64,000 nucleotides of DNA from Nonomuraea zeae (GTDB taxonomy: Bacteria > Actinomycetota > Actinomycetes > Streptosporangiales > Streptosporangiaceae): contig NZ_VCKX01000005.1 in assembly GCF_005889725.1 (NCBI RefSeq), forward strand, positions 49,721 to 113,720, given 5' to 3'. A program made the position numbers and the translations under genes. Shown piece by piece: positions 57,496 to 64,000 of this stretch. The notes beneath the pieces were generated by a model. That model had not been told where the DNA came from. It saw only the letters and a program-made list of their open reading frames with translations, and searched no databases. Position 1 is the stretch's first letter. Each line of letters starts with the position of its first letter.

Positions 57496-57601
57496 GGCAA
57501 GGAAACAAGCAAGCTGCGAAGAAAGTTAAATCTTCCCTTGCTCAAAGTATTGCAGCGACGCAGGCCTGGAGAGACGATCGTCCCAGGAGGGATCTCGAGT
57601 G

Positions 57602-57772
57602 ATGAGGAGGCCGCGCATGACGACACGGCCGTACACACCGGGCCTTCCGCTCACGTTCGCGCGCCATCATGCCGATCCGCACGAGGGCCGCATCGCCGGC
57701 AACGTCGCCGTCCCGGAAACGCACATCCACCCCAGGGAGGCCGCTTGCCGGAAGGATTACTCAATCGTCTGA
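57602..57772 (+). CDS. Small protein of 56 residues in the XRE island
   Basis: ATG 57602 (or GTG 57599 directly before it) to TGA 57772, with an excellent RBS AGGAGG 10 nt upstream. The product is His/Arg/Pro-rich: TTRPYTPGLPLTFARHHAD, then NVAVPETHIHPREAACRKDYS. No family recognised. It is the first of a chain of short genes reading towards the membrane-protein gene at 58150. Confidence 0.55.
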   Translation: MRRPRMTTRPYTPGLPLTFARHHADPHEGRIAGNVAVPETHIHPREAACRKDYSIV

Positions 57773-57909
57773 AGAACCCAGCGATCATCCGCTCATTCGA
57801 GCACGAAAAAAGCCGGGCCGAGGCTGATCACCAGTTCGCCGCAAATGGGCTGCCACCCTGCGGCGAGACCGGTCACCAGCCGTCGGACCGGTCAAGAAGC
57901 CACCTCTGA
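57745..57909 (+). CDS. Small protein of 54 residues in the XRE island
   Basis: TTG 57745 to TGA 57909, with AGGGAGG 4 nt upstream, overlapping the previous small gene by 28 nt in another frame. The product starts with a helix (LLNRLKNPAIIRSFEHEKSR) and has a Gly/Pro/Cys-containing end. A non-ATG start and lack of a known family keep confidence low. It ends 23 bp before the next gene. Confidence 0.4.
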   Translation: MPEGLLNRLKNPAIIRSFEHEKSRAEADHQFAANGLPPCGETGHQPSDRSRSHL

Positions 57910-57932
57910 AAATGCCGCGAAAGGGGTCTTCT

Positions 57933-58148
57933 ATGTACTCACAAGGTACCAAGGGACTCAGCCGAATCAAGTCCCGGATCCGGGAACTCATCGCACTGGC
58001 CGATCGCGAAATCTGCATGGAGCCCGACGAATTCGCACATCACATCGGATGGACGGTGGCGCGGACGGGGTTCGGGGCCCGTTGCTACCGCGACCCGCGT
58101 TTCGACCAGCTCCGCCTGCCACACCGGGTGACAGAGGAGGTGTCCTGA
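57933..58148 (+). CDS. Small hypothetical protein of 71 residues
   Basis: ATG 57933 has AAAGGGG 6 nt upstream. The product is basic at the N-terminus (GLSRIKSRIRELIALADRE) and contains EFAHHIGWTVARTGFGARCYRDPRFDQLRLP. The frame is open upstream to ATG 57912 without an RBS. The stop precedes the next start by 1 nt, so the two are translated together. No family recognised. Confidence 0.65.
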   Translation: MYSQGTKGLSRIKSRIRELIALADREICMEPDEFAHHIGWTVARTGFGARCYRDPRFDQLRLPHRVTEEVS

Positions 58149-58149
58149 C

Positions 58150-58797
58150 ATGCCGAGGAACCCTCGGAACCAGATTTATCCGGCCTACGAGGACCTCCCC
58201 GCCGCCGGTCGCGGCGGGCTGCTGGTCCGGCTCTGGCGGATCCGTACGGAGTTGCTGCTGCTCGCCGGTCTGGCGCTGTTCATCCTGACGTTGCTGGGCG
58301 CCACCCAGGAGGGGCGCTGGGCGCCCTTCATCCTCCTGACCAGCGCCGTCTCGGTGCCGGCGGCCACCAGGATCGGGCGCAACTGGATGGCCGCCCACTT
58401 CTGGTGCGTGGTCGCCAGGCACCGGCTGCAGCGGGTCTGCCTGGAGACCACGATGCACACCAGGTCCGGCCGGATCCCGCTGGTGCTGTGGATCACGCCG
58501 ACGGCGACGGGCGAGAAGGCGCTGATCCTGACCAGGGCCGGAATCTGCGCCGAGGAGTTCGAGGCGTACAGCGAGGAGATCGCGGCGGCCTGCTGGGCCA
58601 GGAGCGCGAACGTCTTCCGGCACCGCAGGAGGGCCCAGTTCGTGATCGTCGAGATCGTCCGGCGCGACGAGGTCCCGGGAGTGTCCTCTCCGGGCCTGGA
58701 CCGCCTCTACGGCCGGCGGGCGTGGATCTCGATGAGACCCGACCTTGAGGAGCCGCCTGATCTGCGCACAGAAGTGACGCTGCCCCAGGTGAGCTGA
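58150..58797 (+). CDS. Membrane protein resembling transfer-associated proteins of actinomycete elements
   Basis: A 215-residue protein with two adjacent membrane helices (about 36-52 and 58-76). A basic soluble domain follows, with GRIPLVLWITPTATGEKALIL, a helical segment EEFEAYSEEIAAACWARSANVF and FVIVEIVRRDEVPG. This layout resembles proteins encoded just upstream of FtsK/TraB-type translocases in actinomycete integrative elements and plasmids, but no such translocase follows here. RBS GAGGAGG precedes ATG 58150. Family assignment is from memory of the pattern. Confidence 0.65.
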   Translation: MPRNPRNQIYPAYEDLPAAGRGGLLVRLWRIRTELLLLAGLALFILTLLGATQEGRWAPFILLTSAVSVPAATRIGRNWMAAHFWCVVARHRLQRVCLETTMHTRSGRIPLVLWITPTATGEKALILTRAGICAEEFEAYSEEIAAACWARSANVFRHRRRAQFVIVEIVRRDEVPGVSSPGLDRLYGRRAWISMRPDLEEPPDLRTEVTLPQVS

Positions 58798-58810
58798 CGA
58801 ACTTTCCAAG

Positions 58811-58872
58811 CCTGGGAAATCCGGGAAATTTCCCAGGGGCGCAAGCCCCGGAGACCGCGGGGGCTCCGGGGC
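58811..58872. other. Cluster of hairpins after the membrane-protein gene
   Basis: Hairpin A: CCTGGGAAAT-N7-ATTTCCCAGG (58811-58837), 14 nt after the stop, a likely terminator. Hairpin B: GGGGC-GCAA-GCCCC (58836-58849). Hairpin C: GCCCCGGAG (58845-58853) with CTCCGGGGC (58864-58872). B and C share 58845-58849 and cannot form together. Confidence 0.65.
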
Positions 58873-58897
58873 TTCCCCATGCGCGCGGCACGAGCCA

Positions 58898-58921
58898 AGA
58901 TGAGTTCATCTGGCGAACTCA
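58898..58921. promoter_or_regulatory. Overlapping palindromes at the start of the Mo-oxidoreductase gene
   Basis: AGATGA-GT-TCATCT (58898-58911) overlaps TGAGTTC-N7-GAACTCA (58901-58921). The second ends at the A of the AGGAG RBS. They could be a regulator site or an RNA hairpin that hides the RBS. Confidence 0.5.
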
Positions 58922-58930
58922 GGAGTCGTG

Positions 58931-61111
58931 ATGACGTCGACCGTCCACCGGACCTGTCCCCTCTGCGAGGCCGTCTGCGGCCTGACGCTCACCCTCGACG
59001 GGGGCGGGCACGTCACCAGCGTCCGCGGAGACAAGGACGATCCGTTCAGCAAGGGGTTCATCTGCCCGAAGGGAGCCAGCCTCGGCCGGCTCGACGAGGA
59101 CCCCGACCGCCTGCGCAAGCCCCTGATCAGGGAGGGCGACCTGTGGCGCGAGGTCGGCTGGGACGAGGCTTTCGCCGCCGTCAAGGACGGGCTCGCCCAG
59201 GTCGCCGATCGCCGGTCCGTCGCGATCTATCTCGGCAACCCGAGCGCGCACACCATGGCCGGCGCCCTGTACGGCGCACCGCTGATCAAGTCGCTCGGCA
59301 CCCGCAACGTCTTCTCCGCCAGCACCGCGGACCAGATGCCCAAGCACGTCGCCAGCGGCCTGATGTTCGGCCACCCCCTGGCCATCCCGGTCCCCGACCT
59401 GGACAGGACCGACTATCTGCTGATGCTCGGCGCGAACCCGCTGGAGTCCAACGGCTCGCTGTGCACCGCGCCCGACTTCCCCGGCCGGCTGAAGGCCCTC
59501 CGCGCGCGCGGTGGCCGGCTCGTCGTGGTCGACCCCCGGCGTACGCGGACGGCCGCGCTGGCCGACGAGCACGTCTTCGTGCGCCCCGGGACGGACGCGT
59601 ACCTGCTGTTCGGCATCGTCCACACGTTGTTCGCCGAGGATCTGGTCAGGCCGTCGCACCCGGTCAACGGGCTGGCCGAGGTCCGCGAGGCGGCCAAGCA
59701 CTTCCCGCCGGAGGCGGTCTCCCTGCGTACCGGCGTGCCGGCCGCGGTGATCGTCCGGCTGGCCAGGGAGCTGGCGGCGGCGCGTACGGCGGCCGTGTAC
59801 GCCAGGATCGGCACCTGCACCGCCGAGTTCGGCACGCTGGCCCAGTGGCTCGTCGACGTGCTGAACGTGCTGACGGGCAACCTGGACAGGCCGGGCGGCG
59901 CCATGTTCCCCAAACCGGCCACCGAGTTCGCGGCGCGCCGGAGAGCGTACACGGTCGGACGGTGGCGGAGCCGGGTCAGAGGGCTGCCGGAGGCGAACGG
60001 CGAGCTGCCGGTGGCCACGCTCGCCGACGAGATCGAGACGCCGGGCGAGGGGCAGGTCAAATTCCTGGTCACCGTCGCGGGCAACCCCGTGCTGTCGGCG
60101 CCGCACGGTGACCGGCTGGACGCGGCCTTCGCGCAGCTCGACTTCATGGTGAGCGTGGACCCGTACCTGAACGAGACCACCAAGCACGCGAACGTCATCC
60201 TGCCCCCGCCGCGCGTGCTGCAGTCGGGACACTACGACTTCGCGCTGCTCGGGTTCGCCGTGCGCAACTACACGCGCTACTCGCCGCCGCTGCTGCCGCT
60301 CGACGGGCAGCCGTCGGAGGCCCAGATCCTCGCCAGGCTCGCCATGATCGCATCGGGCCTGGAGGGCGACCTGGACGCGTTCGTGATCGACGAGACGCTG
60401 CGCAAGGCCACGGAGACGCCCGGCTCCGGCGTCGAGGGGCGGGACGTGGCCGAGCTGCGGGACCTGCTGGAGGGCGAGACGGGCAGCGAGCGCCGGCTCG
60501 ACCTCATGCTCAGGCTCGGCCCGTACGGCGAGTGGGCCGGCAAGGGCGACCTGTCGCTGCGCAAGCTGCTCGACCATCCGCACGGGCTGGATCTCGGCGC
60601 GCTGGAGCCCAGGCTGCCCGAGGTGCTCAAGACCACTTCGGGGCTCATCGAGCTCGCGCCGCCGCAGCTCATCGAGGACGTGGAGCGGCTGCGGGGCAAG
60701 ATGGAGGAGATGCCACCGGAGATCGTCCTGATCGGGCGGCGGCACCTGCGCTCCAACAACAGCTGGCTGCACAACGTGGGCCCGCTGGTCGGCGGCAGCA
60801 ACACCTGCACGCTGCAGATCAACCCGGCGGACGTGGCCAGGCTCGGGCTCGGCGGCGAGGCCGTGGTCAGATCAGCGAAGGGCCAGGTCACGGTGCCTCT
60901 CGAACCCACCGACACGATCATGCCGGGCGTGGTCAGCCTGCCGCACGGCTGGGGGCACACGGGCAGTGCGCAGAGCGTGGCGGCCGAGCACGCGGGGGTC
61001 AGCGTCAACACTCTTACCGACGAATCCACCATCGACGTACCAAGTGGTAACGCAGTGTTCAACGGAGTTCCGGTCACGATTTCACCAACCGGGGTGATCA
61101 CCGCACATTAG
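58931..61111 (+). CDS. Molybdopterin-dependent oxidoreductase (formate dehydrogenase/nitrate reductase-like)
   Basis: A 726-residue enzyme. The N-terminal [4Fe-4S] cysteines are in CPLCEAVCGLT with the fourth in GFICPKG. The molybdopterin domains include LGANPLESNGSL, VVVDPRRTRTAALAD and LTGNLDRPGGAMFP. The C-terminal cap has HGWGHTGSAQ. There is no Tat signal, so it is cytoplasmic, and no partner subunit follows. Start ATG 58931 has AGGAG 5 nt upstream; GTG 58928 is an alternative. Substrate and electron partner unknown. Confidence 0.88.
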   Translation: MTSTVHRTCPLCEAVCGLTLTLDGGGHVTSVRGDKDDPFSKGFICPKGASLGRLDEDPDRLRKPLIREGDLWREVGWDEAFAAVKDGLAQVADRRSVAIYLGNPSAHTMAGALYGAPLIKSLGTRNVFSASTADQMPKHVASGLMFGHPLAIPVPDLDRTDYLLMLGANPLESNGSLCTAPDFPGRLKALRARGGRLVVVDPRRTRTAALADEHVFVRPGTDAYLLFGIVHTLFAEDLVRPSHPVNGLAEVREAAKHFPPEAVSLRTGVPAAVIVRLARELAAARTAAVYARIGTCTAEFGTLAQWLVDVLNVLTGNLDRPGGAMFPKPATEFAARRRAYTVGRWRSRVRGLPEANGELPVATLADEIETPGEGQVKFLVTVAGNPVLSAPHGDRLDAAFAQLDFMVSVDPYLNETTKHANVILPPPRVLQSGHYDFALLGFAVRNYTRYSPPLLPLDGQPSEAQILARLAMIASGLEGDLDAFVIDETLRKATETPGSGVEGRDVAELRDLLEGETGSERRLDLMLRLGPYGEWAGKGDLSLRKLLDHPHGLDLGALEPRLPEVLKTTSGLIELAPPQLIEDVERLRGKMEEMPPEIVLIGRRHLRSNNSWLHNVGPLVGGSNTCTLQINPADVARLGLGGEAVVRSAKGQVTVPLEPTDTIMPGVVSLPHGWGHTGSAQSVAAEHAGVSVNTLTDESTIDVPSGNAVFNGVPVTISPTGVITAH

Positions 61112-61112
61112 G

Positions 61113-61724
61113 GTGTCGCGCGTGACTATCGCGCCAGAAGAGGACCGCCTGAACGCCCAGATCGCCTTCGCCATCGAAATCGACAAGTTGAAGCGGATCA
61201 TCCGCCGCAACCATCTCATCGACGGTTCGCGGCGGGAGAACACCGCAGAGCACTCTTGGTACGTGGGCACGCTGGCGATGGTCCTCGGCGAGCACGCCCC
61301 GCCGGGGACCGACCTCCAGCGAGTGGTGGCCATGCTGCTGGTGCACGATCTGGTCGAGATCGACGCCGGCGACACTTTCATCTACGACGCGGTGGCCGTC
61401 TCCGCCCAGGTGGAGGCCGAGACGACGGCCGCGGACCGCATTTTCGGGCTGCTGCCGGGCGAGCAGGGTGCGTGGCTGCGGGAGCTCTGGGACGAGTTCG
61501 AGGCCAGGAAGACGCCGGAGGCGAGATTCGCCAAGGCGCTCGACCGGTTCGCCCCGATCTTGGCCAATCACCACACCGAGGGAGGCACATGGCCGCTGTT
61601 CAAAGTCAAGGCCGCACAGGTCAGGGAGAAGGTTCAGATCATCGAGGAGGGATCGGCCTCGCTGGGCGCGTACGCCCGGGAGCTGGTCGAACTCTCCGTG
61701 GCCAGGGGGCACCTGTCCGAGTGA
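61113..61724 (+). CDS. HD-domain hydrolase (YfbR-like nucleotidase type)
   Basis: A 203-residue HD-superfamily protein. Metal ligands are visible in RRENTAEHSWYVG (His), VAMLLVHDLVEIDAGD (HD pair) and a later Asp in KALDRFAPILANH. The length and motifs match single-domain HD hydrolases annotated as 5'-deoxynucleotidase-like. It starts at GTG 61113 or GTG 61122, directly after the oxidoreductase stop (1-nt gap), suggesting co-transcription. Confidence 0.85.
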   Translation: MSRVTIAPEEDRLNAQIAFAIEIDKLKRIIRRNHLIDGSRRENTAEHSWYVGTLAMVLGEHAPPGTDLQRVVAMLLVHDLVEIDAGDTFIYDAVAVSAQVEAETTAADRIFGLLPGEQGAWLRELWDEFEARKTPEARFAKALDRFAPILANHHTEGGTWPLFKVKAAQVREKVQIIEEGSASLGAYARELVELSVARGHLSE

Positions 61725-61754
61725 TCCCCTCATGGCGGGGGTAGGGGACTTGTC

Positions 61755-62666
61755 GTGAAAGAGACAGTACGAGCGAGACGTCGGCAGTTGCGGGGTTTCG
61801 CCGGGCCGGTTGCCATCGCCGATCGGCTCGAGAAGTCGAAGGCAATGGACAAACCGGTCAGAGTGCTGGCCAAAGCCGTACGTCAGCGCATTCGCCAGGG
61901 CTGGCTACGCGATCTGCTGCACGGCGTGCCCACCGGCAAGCCGCTGCACCCGCCGCTGGCCACGGTCAGCCTCGGGTGCTGGCTGTCCACGGCCGTGCTC
62001 GACCTGGCCGACGCCGATCCGCGCGCCTCGCGCCTGCTGCTGGCCACGGGCATCGCGAACGCGCTCCCGACGGCCGCGTCCGGGCTGACCGACTGGTCCT
62101 CGCTGCACCGTGAACAGCAGCGGGTGGGCTTCGTCCACATGCTGTCGAACGTGGCCGCGCTCGGCCTGTTCTCCGCCTCGCTGGCGGCCCGGCTGCGCGG
62201 CAGCGAACGGGCCGGGCGGATGCTGTCGTACGCCGGGCTCGGCGTGGGCGGCCTCGGCGCGTATCTCGGCGGCCACCTGGCCTACCGGCAGGCCGCGGGC
62301 GCGAACCACGCCCCGCAGGTCACCCACCTGGTGCCGCTGGGCTGGCACGACCTGTGCCCGCTCAAGGACCTGCCCGACGGCCGCCCGGTCGCCAGGCGGC
62401 TCGGCTACATCCAGCTCTTCGTGCTGCGCCAGGGCGACGCCGTGACCGTGCTGGCCGACCGTTGCCCCCATCTGGCGGGGCCGTTGCACCAGGGCAGGCT
62501 CGTGATGGAGGACGGGGAGGCGTGCGTGGTGTGCCCGTGGCACAGCAGCACGTTCAGGCTGACCGACGGCACGGTGAAGCACGGGCCGGCGACCGCGCCC
62601 GCGCCCCTGTTCGAGACGCGGATCCGGCGGGACGGCACGATCCAGGTTCGGCCGGGCGTGGCTTGA
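61755..62666 (+). CDS. DUF2231 membrane domain fused to a Rieske [2Fe-2S] domain
   Basis: A 303-residue protein. Residues about 60-185 have four membrane helices of DUF2231 type (HPPLATVSLGCWLSTAVLDL, TGIANALPTAASGLTDW). The C-terminal Rieske domain has CPHLAGPLHQG (Cys 237, His 239) and CVVCPWHSSTF (Cys 260, His 263). It could pass electrons between the membrane and a soluble partner. GTG 61755 start; it follows the HD gene by 30 bp. Confidence 0.88.
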   Translation: MKETVRARRRQLRGFAGPVAIADRLEKSKAMDKPVRVLAKAVRQRIRQGWLRDLLHGVPTGKPLHPPLATVSLGCWLSTAVLDLADADPRASRLLLATGIANALPTAASGLTDWSSLHREQQRVGFVHMLSNVAALGLFSASLAARLRGSERAGRMLSYAGLGVGGLGAYLGGHLAYRQAAGANHAPQVTHLVPLGWHDLCPLKDLPDGRPVARRLGYIQLFVLRQGDAVTVLADRCPHLAGPLHQGRLVMEDGEACVVCPWHSSTFRLTDGTVKHGPATAPAPLFETRIRRDGTIQVRPGVA

Positions 62667-62699
62667 CCTGAGCTTTGGTTGAGGTTCTACGGTCGGGTC

Positions 62700-63524
62700 A
62701 TGGGCAAGATTCTGGTGACCGGCGCGACCGGCAATGTTGGCAGGCATGTGACCACCCAGCTCGCGGAGGCCGGGCTGGCCGTACGGGCGTTCGTCCGGGA
62801 TCCCGGCCGGGCGGGGCTGCCCGTGGAGATGGTGCGGGGCGACCTGAACGCGCCTGAGACGCTTGAGCCGGCGCTGGAGGACGTGGAGAGCGTGTTCCTG
62901 CTCTGGCCGAGCTTCTCGACGGGCGTCGCGGACGAGGTCGTCACGGCGATCGCCAAGCGAACGCGGCGCGTGGTGTACCTGTCCGCGAGCGTGCCGGACG
63001 GCGAGGAGCCGTCGAGGCACTACGGGGACATCGAGCGGCTGATCCGGCGCTCCGGGCTCGGCTGGACGTTCCTGCGGCCCGGCGGGTTCGCGGCCAACAC
63101 GCTGGGCTGGGCGGAGCAGGTCAGGCGGGGCGTGGTGCGCTGGCCGTACGGGCAGGCCGCCAGGTCGCTGATCCACGAGAAGGACATCGCGGCGGTGGCC
63201 GTGCACGTGCTGACCTCCGCGGGGCACAACGGGGCCGCGTACGCCATCACCGGACCCGAGCAGCTCACCCAGGCCGAGCAGGTACGCCTGATCGGCGAGG
63301 CGACCGGGCGCGAGGTGCGGTGGGAGGAGCAGCCGCTGGACGAGGCGCGCGAGCAGCTCCTGGCCGCCTGGGGCGATCCGTCGTTCGTGGAGAGCGCGCT
63401 GGAGACGTGGGGACGGTTCGTCACCGAGCCGGAGCCGACGACCGACACGGTGGCGAAGCTGCTCGGGCGGCCGGCGCTGACCTTCCGCCAGTGGGCCGAG
63501 GACCACGCGGCCGACTTCCGCTGA
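62700..63524 (+). CDS. NmrA-like NAD(P)-binding protein
   Basis: A 274-residue atypical SDR. It begins MGKILVTGATGNVGRHVTTQLAEAG (cofactor motif GATGNVG), with SASVPDGEEPSRHYGDIERLIRRSG and WTFLRPGGFAANTLGWA. It lacks a clear Tyr-x3-Lys pair, as in NmrA-type sensors or quinone oxidoreductase-like proteins. ATG 62700 fits the family start; an in-frame TTG 62679 does not. Function unknown. Confidence 0.88.
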   Translation: MGKILVTGATGNVGRHVTTQLAEAGLAVRAFVRDPGRAGLPVEMVRGDLNAPETLEPALEDVESVFLLWPSFSTGVADEVVTAIAKRTRRVVYLSASVPDGEEPSRHYGDIERLIRRSGLGWTFLRPGGFAANTLGWAEQVRRGVVRWPYGQAARSLIHEKDIAAVAVHVLTSAGHNGAAYAITGPEQLTQAEQVRLIGEATGREVRWEEQPLDEAREQLLAAWGDPSFVESALETWGRFVTEPEPTTDTVAKLLGRPALTFRQWAEDHAADFR

Positions 63525-63530
63525 TCACCC

Positions 63531-63558
63531 GCCGGCGGGCCTCGGACGGCCCGCCGGC
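63531..63558. terminator. Terminator after the NmrA-like gene
   Basis: An 11-bp perfect stem (63531-63541 with 63548-63558) and a 6-nt loop TCGGAC, 7 nt after the stop codon. Confidence 0.8.
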
Positions 63559-63621
63559 CGATCGTCGGCTTGTGCGTTGTGCGTCGGCTGGTAAGTCGGC
63601 TTGTTCGGACCTCGGCGGGCC

Positions 63622-63861
63622 TCAGACGGCTTCGTCGGCGGGGTGCTCGACGAGGGCGAGGATTCGGCTGGACATGAACCTGGCCGTGCGGACCGGCGAT
63701 CCGCTCCGGGTGACCTCGGTCACCTCCACGAGCCCCCGCCCGGTGGTCACCTCGACCCGCCGGCCGGCCCGGGTGGCCCTGATCTCGTAGGTACGCGGCG
63801 ATCCTCCCGCGTCGATGACGATCTCGACCCGATCACCCTTCATGTACTGATTTATACCCAT
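63622..63861 (-). CDS. Small beta-rich hypothetical protein
   Basis: A 79-residue protein (73 if started at ATG 63843), predicted mostly beta strand: RVEIVIDAGGSPRTYEIRATRAGRRVEVTTGRGLVEVTEVTRSG. It has no signal or membrane segment. A TATAAA box at 63850-63855 lies 7 nt before ATG 63843, which suggests a leaderless transcript from the inner start. No family recognised. Confidence 0.6.
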   Translation of the reverse strand: MGINQYMKGDRVEIVIDAGGSPRTYEIRATRAGRRVEVTTGRGLVEVTEVTRSGSPVRTARFMSSRILALVEHPADEAV

Positions 63862-63873
63862 AAGGCCCGCAAA

Positions 63874-64000
63874 TTATCCGTACACCAGTACGACAATCGC
63901 CGCAATTCCCACGCAAACGATGACCCCGCGCAGCACCGGCGCCGGGATGCGCCGGCCCAGCCGCGCACCTGCGAAACCGCCCGCCACCGCCCCCATGGCC
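63874..64000 (-). CDS. C-terminal end of a TauE/SafE-family permease (partial)
   Basis: The last 42 codons are present, entering from the right edge and ending at TAA 63874-63876. They read AVAGGFAGARLGRRIPAPVL, then RGVIVCVGIAAIVVLVYG, the standard last-loop motif and final helix of TauE/SafE (sulfite or taurine exporter) proteins. Confidence 0.75.
   Translation of the reverse strand, partial: AMGAVAGGFAGARLGRRIPAPVLRGVIVCVGIAAIVVLVYG

Larger units (their letters stand above)
57251..57598. promoter_or_regulatory. Regulatory region of the XRE island
   Basis: A 348-bp divergent gap between the XRE gene and the small-gene operon, lower in GC than its surroundings. It contains two copies of TGCAAGTTGCA (57338-57348 and 57484-57494), 146 bp apart. 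No convincing ORF was found inside. Confidence 0.6.

Noticed and set aside
56108..58797. Island considered as a complete integrative element
   Set aside because: No integrase, excisionase, Rep or FtsK/TraB gene and no flanking direct repeats were found; only a remnant or domesticated segment can be argued.
58811..58930. Leader of the oxidoreductase considered as a Moco riboswitch
   Set aside because: Only simple hairpins can be drawn; the conserved multi-stem core of that motif could not be recognised by eye.

Overview
The window is about 70% GC, with GTG/TTG starts, densely packed ATGA-overlapping operons and developmental regulators (BldC, a BldN-like sigma factor with its RsbN-like partner, Rex, HspR, an actinobacterial bS22 protein). 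This points to a filamentous actinomycete. The protein types and gene order suggest the Streptosporangiaceae (Nonomuraea-like) rather than Streptomyces; the family-level placement is inference. I see no rRNA, tRNA, CRISPR array, transposase or integrase.

Layout. 1-3.3 kb: end of a secreted beta-propeller-type protein, a DUF4229 membrane protein, bldC, and a zinc-metallopeptidase operon. 3.3-7.7 kb: a complete System II cytochrome c maturation operon (resA-ccdA-resB-ccsB) preceded by a histidine phosphatase. 7.8-10.7 kb: two EamA exporters, a LysR regulator and an unlisted 36-codon ORF, apparently set into otherwise conserved gene order. 10.7-18.5 kb: the haem block hemL, then rex-hemA-hemC-hemD-hemB as one chain of 4-nt overlaps, with a near-perfect Rex operator shared with a divergent glutaredoxin-like gene. 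18.5-27.2 kb: a 7TM-ABM fusion, the bldN/rsbN pair, a HAD hydrolase, a sigma factor coupled to an LCP protein with an anti-sigma-like N-terminus, an SDR, an acyltransferase, an epimerase and bS22. 27.3-39.3 kb: a BldC-like HTH protein, AcuC, a two-component system with an ABC exporter, a MacB-like tripartite exporter whose permease is preceded by tandem repeats carrying start codons, proC, proline dehydrogenase and a lipoprotein. 39.6-46.3 kb: dnaK-grpE-dnaJ-hspR-clpB behind a promoter with two HAIR operators, closed by a 16-bp-stem terminator. 46.4-55.9 kb: secreted and TPR proteins, a TetR gene with an EphD-like hydrolase-SDR fusion, a CapA-like lipoprotein, an HTH regulator divergent from an MFS exporter, and a catalase. 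56-58.8 kb: a small accessory island (DUF397, XRE-DUF5753, four short or membrane genes) with two copies of the palindrome TGCAAGTTGCA. 58.9-64 kb: a molybdopterin oxidoreductase, an HD hydrolase, a Rieske-DUF2231 membrane protein, an NmrA-like protein and the end of a TauE/SafE permease.

Together, the rex-hem and res/ccs blocks link NADH/NAD+ sensing to haem supply and cytochrome c assembly. The dnaK-clpB block is a self-contained HspR regulon. The least explained items are the start-codon tandem repeats at 34.7-34.9 kb, the sigma/LCP pair at 22.6-24.2 kb and the XRE small-gene island at 56-58.8 kb.
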